Source of the DNA: Vicinamibacterales bacterium
GTDB taxonomy: Bacteria; Acidobacteriota; Vicinamibacteria; Vicinamibacterales; UBA2999
Length of the DNA: 64,000 nt
Assembly: GCA_030680175.1 (NCBI GenBank)
Contig: JAUXWO010000050.1
Coordinates: 62,001-126,000 of the forward strand
Direction of reading: 5' to 3'
A program made the translations under genes and the position numbers. This document shows, one piece after another, positions 60,055-64,000 of the stretch. Within the stretch, counting starts at the first letter, position 1. Each line of letters opens with the position of its first letter. Below the pieces are notes generated by a model. The model did no database searches, had not been told where the DNA came from, and worked only from the letters and a program-made list of their open reading frames with translations.

Positions 60055-63027
60055 TTATCGGGACGCCATCGATGTGTGGCGGCGCTTGTGCTCGAAGAAC
60101 TTCCGCACGACGCGGTCGAAGCGTTCCTGGAGGGGGCGGCGGGTCTCGGGGTCCACGGGGCCGAGGCGCTGCCAGGCGGCCTGGGCGCTCCGGACTTCCT
60201 GCTCTGACGCGCGCTGGCGGGCCTCCTCGGCCTGGCGTGCGGCGGACTGCCCCATGGTGTTGGCGGCCAGCGCCTCGCGCCACTGCCGCGCCAGCACTTC
60301 GGCCGGCGACAGCTTCTCGGCCGGGGCGTCGGACGTCTCGGGGAGCAGCGCCTCGACCTTGGCGCAGAGCTTCTCCATCTTCTTGAGCGTCGCGGCCGGG
60401 TCGAGCTCCGTGCCGGCAAACGCCCCGGGCCACCGGGTCACGAGGGTGAAGAGCGCCAGGTTGTAGCGCTCGGCCAGCGGCGCCAGGACGTGGCGCGGCA
60501 GATCCGGCCCCTGCGCCCAGCGGGCGCGCGCCGCCTGCACCTTCGGATAGAGGTCGTCGGGCGCGGCCTCGGCGTCCGTCGCGGCCGCGACGATCGCTTC
60601 GACCTCGGTGACCACGGCCTCGCGATCGCCGAGCTTGCCGACGAGTGCGGCCGAGTCGCGGTTCTTGTAGCGGTCGTAGAAGGCGTCGCACGCGCCGCGG
60701 AAGCGCTGCCAGATCGCGTCCGACTTGCTCTTCTTCACGGGGCCGATCGTCTTCCACTCGGCCTGGAGCTGGCGGATGCGCTGGGCGGTCGCCTCCCACT
60801 GCGTGGACTCAACGAGCCCTTCCACCTCGGCGCAGAGCGCCTCCTTGCGCGTGAGGTTCTGCGTCCACTCGTTCTTGCGGCCCTTCAGGTCCTCCTGCCG
60901 GCGCGTGAAGAAGCGGTCGCACGCCGCGCGGAAGCGCTCCCACACGGACTTCTCGTGCCCGCGCGTGACGGGGCCGATGTTCTTCCACTCGGCCTGCAGC
61001 TGCTTGATGGCGTCGGCGGTCCGGATCCAGTCGGTGGAATCGGCCAGCGCCTCGGCGCGCGCGACGAGGGCTTCCTTCTGCTTGAGGTGCTCGGTGCGCT
61101 CGGCATTCTGCTGCGCGAAGAAGTCCTTGCACTTCTCGTAGACCTGCTCCTGCGCGGCCTTGAAGCGCGTCCAGAGCGTCTCGCCCTGCGAGCGCGGCGC
61201 GGCGGCCACCGGCTTCCAGCGCTCCTGCAGGCGCCGCATCTCCTGCGCCGCCTCGTCGGGGTTCGCCTCGGCGGTGGCGATGAGCGCCTCCATCTTGGCG
61301 ATGAGCTCCTCCTGGACCTGCACGTTGGCCCAGCGCTTCCACTCCTCCGACTCGCGCATCTCCTGGATGCGCGGCCCGATGGCGGTGCGCACGGCCTGCA
61401 GCCGGACGGTCAGATCCTCGCGGTCCTGCTTGGAGGGCAGCGGCCCCATCGTGCCGACGAGCAGCTTGACGTCCTTGACGATCTGGTCGGCCTCCTTGAG
61501 CGTGAGCTGCTCGGCGGCGGCGCGCGTCTCGAGCCGCAGGACGTCGGCCTGCAGCCGCGTCAGGTTGTCCTGCTGCTGCTTGACCTTGCCTTCGCGCAGC
61601 GCCTCTTCACGCGCATCGAGCACGGCCGCGGCGGCCGCGTAGCGCGCCTGCAGCGCCTCGTCGACCTGAAGGTCGCGCAGCATGAGCTGCCACTGCTTGC
61701 GCAGCGCGTACCACTGGTTGCGGACGGCGCCGTAGTCCTCGGCCGGCACCAGCGCTTCGATCTCGGGGACGATGAGCGGGAGGCGCGCGACGAGTTCGGC
61801 CGCGCGGGCGCGGCGTTCGCGCCGCTTCTCGACGGCGCGGCAGGCATCGGCGTACCGGCGATCGAGTTCCGCCGCCCACGCCTCGGGCATCGGGGGCAGG
61901 CTCGTCCAGGCGTCGCACGCCTCGGCAAAGCGGGCGGCGAGATCGTCGGCCTCGCCCGCTGGCGGGTCGGCCGGCGGCGGCATGCCTTCCGAGGTGGCCG
62001 TGGACTCGGCCTGGCGGTCGGCCTTCACGTCGGCGGCCAGCGCCTCGATGCGCTCGCACACCGCAATCCGGTCGGCCTGCGCGAGCCGGCGCGCCTCGGC
62101 GTCGCGGGCGGCCTCCGCGCGCGCGGCCTCGTCGGCGGCGAGCCGCTCCCGCACGACGTCGGACCGCTGTTCGACCTCGGCCACGAGGGCCGGCTCGACC
62201 TCGGCGTCCGCCAGCAGTTCCACCCAGGCGACACGCGCCGCCGCAAACCCCTCACGCACCGCCGCGAGATCACCGTCGGAGGCCAGCGCGGTCAGCGTGA
62301 CCGCGAGGTCGCGGGCCTGCTGCTGATCGGCGTCCTTGTACTCGATCGCCGCCACCTCCGGCGCCGGGGCGGCCTCCGCCTCGCGCGCCCGCAGGAGGGC
62401 GCGCGCCTTCTTCACCGCGGCCTTGGACTTGGCGCGCTGCGCGATGCCCTGGAGGACGTCGGCCGGCGGCGCCTGGAGCCGCTCGACGGCGGCGACGGCC
62501 GCGTCGGCGTGCTCCGCGCGGATGGCCACGTCCTCGAGCTCCGCCTGATCGGTCAGGGCCTCGAGCGCCAGCAGGCGCGTGCCCGCATCGGCCGCATGAC
62601 GGGCGATGCCGCCCAGCACCTTCTCGTCGGTGACGAGCGACACGGCCGCGCGGCGCACGGGCTCGGCCGCCTGCGACCGGGCCACCGTGCCGAGTTCGCG
62701 CCCACGCCCGAGCGTGGCGAGCGCCTGCACCGCGACGAGGTTGCCCACGCCCTCGGGGCCGCCCTTCGACGCCTCGCCCGCGAGGCTCGCGACGGCCGCG
62801 TCACGCACCGCCGCATCCGAGTCGTTCCGGGCGATGGCGGAGAGCGTGGCCGGATCGGTCACGCGTGCCACGGCCCCGCGCCGGACGCGCGCGTCCGCGT
62901 CATCCGAGGCCAGCAGCGCCAGCGTCTCCTGCGCCGTGTCGTCGAGTTCCTGGAGGCCTTCGAGACGGACGGTCGCGTCGGCGTGCTTCCACTTGGGCTG
63001 TAGGCGGAGCTTGTCGAGAATTCCCAT
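60055..63027 (-). CDS. Large DUF349-repeat protein with N-terminal HEAT-like repeats
   Basis: A 990-aa cytosolic protein. The first ~230 residues have HEAT-like helical repeats (DADARVRRGAVARV, SDAAVRDAAVASLAG, AEPVRRAAVSLV). A charged coiled-coil region follows (about 250-480). At least five DUF349 repeats span about 400-900, seen as recurring W-R-x-F-R units such as LWTRFKAAQEQVYEKC, VWERFRAACDRFFTRR and IWQRFRGACDAFYDRY, each with a preceding EWKNIGPV or EWKTIGPV. DUF349 proteins are of unknown biochemical role. GC-skewed codons are consistent with a native gene. A 316-bp gap separates it from the next gene. Confidence 0.88.
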   Translation of the reverse strand: MGILDKLRLQPKWKHADATVRLEGLQELDDTAQETLALLASDDADARVRRGAVARVTDPATLSAIARNDSDAAVRDAAVASLAGEASKGGPEGVGNLVAVQALATLGRGRELGTVARSQAAEPVRRAAVSLVTDEKVLGGIARHAADAGTRLLALEALTDQAELEDVAIRAEHADAAVAAVERLQAPPADVLQGIAQRAKSKAAVKKARALLRAREAEAAPAPEVAAIEYKDADQQQARDLAVTLTALASDGDLAAVREGFAAARVAWVELLADAEVEPALVAEVEQRSDVVRERLAADEAARAEAARDAEARRLAQADRIAVCERIEALAADVKADRQAESTATSEGMPPPADPPAGEADDLAARFAEACDAWTSLPPMPEAWAAELDRRYADACRAVEKRRERRARAAELVARLPLIVPEIEALVPAEDYGAVRNQWYALRKQWQLMLRDLQVDEALQARYAAAAAVLDAREEALREGKVKQQQDNLTRLQADVLRLETRAAAEQLTLKEADQIVKDVKLLVGTMGPLPSKQDREDLTVRLQAVRTAIGPRIQEMRESEEWKRWANVQVQEELIAKMEALIATAEANPDEAAQEMRRLQERWKPVAAAPRSQGETLWTRFKAAQEQVYEKCKDFFAQQNAERTEHLKQKEALVARAEALADSTDWIRTADAIKQLQAEWKNIGPVTRGHEKSVWERFRAACDRFFTRRQEDLKGRKNEWTQNLTRKEALCAEVEGLVESTQWEATAQRIRQLQAEWKTIGPVKKSKSDAIWQRFRGACDAFYDRYKNRDSAALVGKLGDREAVVTEVEAIVAAATDAEAAPDDLYPKVQAARARWAQGPDLPRHVLAPLAERYNLALFTLVTRWPGAFAGTELDPAATLKKMEKLCAKVEALLPETSDAPAEKLSPAEVLARQWREALAANTMGQSAARQAEEARQRASEQEVRSAQAAWQRLGPVDPETRRPLQERFDRVVRKFFEHKRRHTSMASR

Positions 63028-63317
63028 GGCGTAGACGCCGCCGGCGCCCCCGGCGCCTTGCGGTGTCCCTTTCTTGAAGGGTGACGGGTCAGCGGTTCAC
63101 GTGCCGACAACTCGACGGAAGCCCGCCGGCGCGGCGCAGGTTACTGAAACGGGCGTCCCCCTCACGGAGGCCACCCGTAGCGAAAGAACTCCGATTATCC
63201 CCCCGGCCGCAGCCAGATGCAACGCCCGGCACCGGCCGGGAAGCCCCCGTCACCTCGCTGTCACACCGAGGCCCACGGCGGGTGCGGACCCGCGGGCGGC
63301 CTCCGCCTTGTTAATAC
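63028..63317. other. Intergenic region without recognised feature
   Basis: About 290 bp between the DUF349 gene and the ArsR-methyltransferase. It is GC-rich and partly folded (CCGGCACCGGCCGG at 63227-63240), and could be a leader RNA. I compared it by eye with cobalamin, SAM, SAH, glycine and c-di-GMP riboswitch cores and found no match on either strand. No open reading frame here looks like a gene. Confidence 0.5.
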
Positions 63318-63350
63318 GAATCCATTAATGTAGATTTACATATGTGATTC
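63318..63350. promoter_or_regulatory. AT-rich operator/promoter of the second ArsR-methyltransferase
   Basis: A sharp AT-rich island in GC-rich DNA. It has a nested dyad: GAATC (63318-63322) with GATTC (63346-63350), and inside it ATGTA-GATT-TACAT (63328-63341). It overlaps the GTG start codon, so a bound ArsR repressor would block transcription or translation. Confidence 0.55.
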
Positions 63351-64000
63351 ACGGCCCAGCCCTCTTCCGGCTGCTCGGCGACGACGCGCGGCTGCGCCTG
63401 CTTCGGGCGCTGGCGCGCGACCGCTTCAACGTCACGGAGCTGACCGGCATCCTCGGCCTGGCGCAGTCCGGCGTGTCGCGGCACCTCGGACTCCTGCGCG
63501 ACGCCGGCCTCGTCGTCGAGGAACGCGACGGGCTGTTTGCCTATTACCGCCTGTCGCCCGCCCTGGCGGCCGAGGCGCCGCTCTGGGCGATGTTGCAGGC
63601 GGAGTTCGAGAAGGCGGCCGGCACGCCTGCGGCGCGCGAGGACGAGGCGCGTCTGCAGGAGGTGTTGCGGCTGCGCCGCGAGAACTTCGCGCGGCACGCC
63701 GGTCCTGACACGCGCGACGGCCGGCAGCTCGTGCCCGGCCGCAGCTGGGCCGCATGGTCGCGCGCGCTCGGCCTGCTGCTCCCGCCCCTCGACGTCGCCG
63801 ACATCGGCTGCGGTGAGGGCTACCTGACGATCGAGACGGCCCGCTGGGCGCGCCGTGTCGTGGCCATCGACCGGTCGGCCGAGGTGCTGGCCCGCGCGAA
63901 GCAGCTGGCCGCGCGCCGGAAGCGCTCGAACATCACGTGGAAGAAGGGCACGCTCGAAAAGCTGCCCCTCCCCGACGCCAGCGTGGATGTGGCGCTCCTC
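63344..64000 (+). CDS. ArsR regulator fused to SAM-dependent methyltransferase (partial, runs off the end)
   Basis: Open from GTG 63344 to the window edge, 219 codons. The N-terminal ArsR winged helix has LLGDDARLRLLRALARDRFNVTELTGILGLAQSGVSRHLGLL; then a linker and a methyltransferase core beginning DVADIGCGEGYLTIETA and VVAIDRSAEVLARAKQLA. The domain order is that of the gene at 34212, with modest identity. Such fusions often head methionine/SAM-cycle operons, so what follows past 64000 may include those genes. An overlapping dyad suggests autoregulation. Confidence 0.85.
   Translation, partial: MIHGPALFRLLGDDARLRLLRALARDRFNVTELTGILGLAQSGVSRHLGLLRDAGLVVEERDGLFAYYRLSPALAAEAPLWAMLQAEFEKAAGTPAAREDEARLQEVLRLRRENFARHAGPDTRDGRQLVPGRSWAAWSRALGLLLPPLDVADIGCGEGYLTIETARWARRVVAIDRSAEVLARAKQLAARRKRSNITWKKGTLEKLPLPDASVDVALL

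Noticed and set aside
63028-63343. Riboswitch upstream of the ArsR-methyltransferase
   Set aside because: I looked for cobalamin, SAM, SAH, glycine and c-di-GMP cores on both strands and saw none; only an AT-rich dyad near the start is supported.

Overview
The window is about 64 kb of very GC-rich, gene-dense bacterial chromosome. The content points to Acidobacteriota, most likely class Vicinamibacteria: a PadR regulator overlapping an ADOP-type duplicated permease, a DUF5916 outer-membrane protein, secreted creatininase-like proteins, a DUF6116 protein, a PA2779-like protein and an S9/M81/M3B peptidase set. That placement is an inference from gene content, not from a marker gene. No rRNA, tRNA, CRISPR array or prophage was seen. 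I support 58 protein-coding genes, two of them cut by the window edges.

Layout. 1-5.4 kb: DUF5916 C-terminus, msrA, a DUF2177 membrane protein, glutamine-dependent NAD synthase, a SpoU-type RNA methyltransferase. 5.4-7.7 kb: glpF-glpK glycerol uptake operon. 7.9-17.5 kb: a VTT membrane protein, a phosphopantetheinyl transferase overlapping a metallophosphoesterase, an aminotransferase, a fused 2-oxoacid dehydrogenase E1, a secreted rhodanese, gamma-glutamyltransferase. 17.8-22.5 kb: an NAD-linked formate dehydrogenase whose alpha subunit is split in two genes and carries an in-frame UGA (selenocysteine) followed by a SECIS-like hairpin. 22.5-32.3 kb: DoxX and TPR-like proteins, peptidases and two creatininase-like paralogues around a cytochrome-like gene. 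32.4-35.2 kb: ahcY plus an ArsR-methyltransferase. 36.2-37.0 kb: a REP-associated tyrosine transposase (RAYT) inside 19-bp inverted ends. 37.0-44.8 kb: PadR-ADOP, oligoendopeptidase F, a nucleotide pyrophosphatase-like enzyme, a PA2779-like protein. 44.9-46.4 kb: two tandem Crp/Fnr regulators. 46.4-52.0 kb: an ice-binding-domain protein ending in a VPTLP-type sorting tail, divergent from a fully overlapping four-gene operon: SpeD-like enzyme, a protein with two exosortase-like halves, a GT-C-like membrane protein and a methyltransferase. 52.0-64 kb: small stress-type membrane proteins, a protein-deglycation pair, an orphan antitoxin, thioesterase-thrB-thrC, speA, a large DUF349 protein, and a second ArsR-methyltransferase running off the end.

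The two most interesting systems are the sorting operon (46.4-52.0 kb) and the permuted seleno-formate dehydrogenase (17.8-22.5 kb). The window also holds at least three families of structured dispersed repeats. Every convergent gene gap longer than about 40 bp contains repeated or palindromic DNA, and in several places the repeat ends supply stop codons of neighbouring genes.
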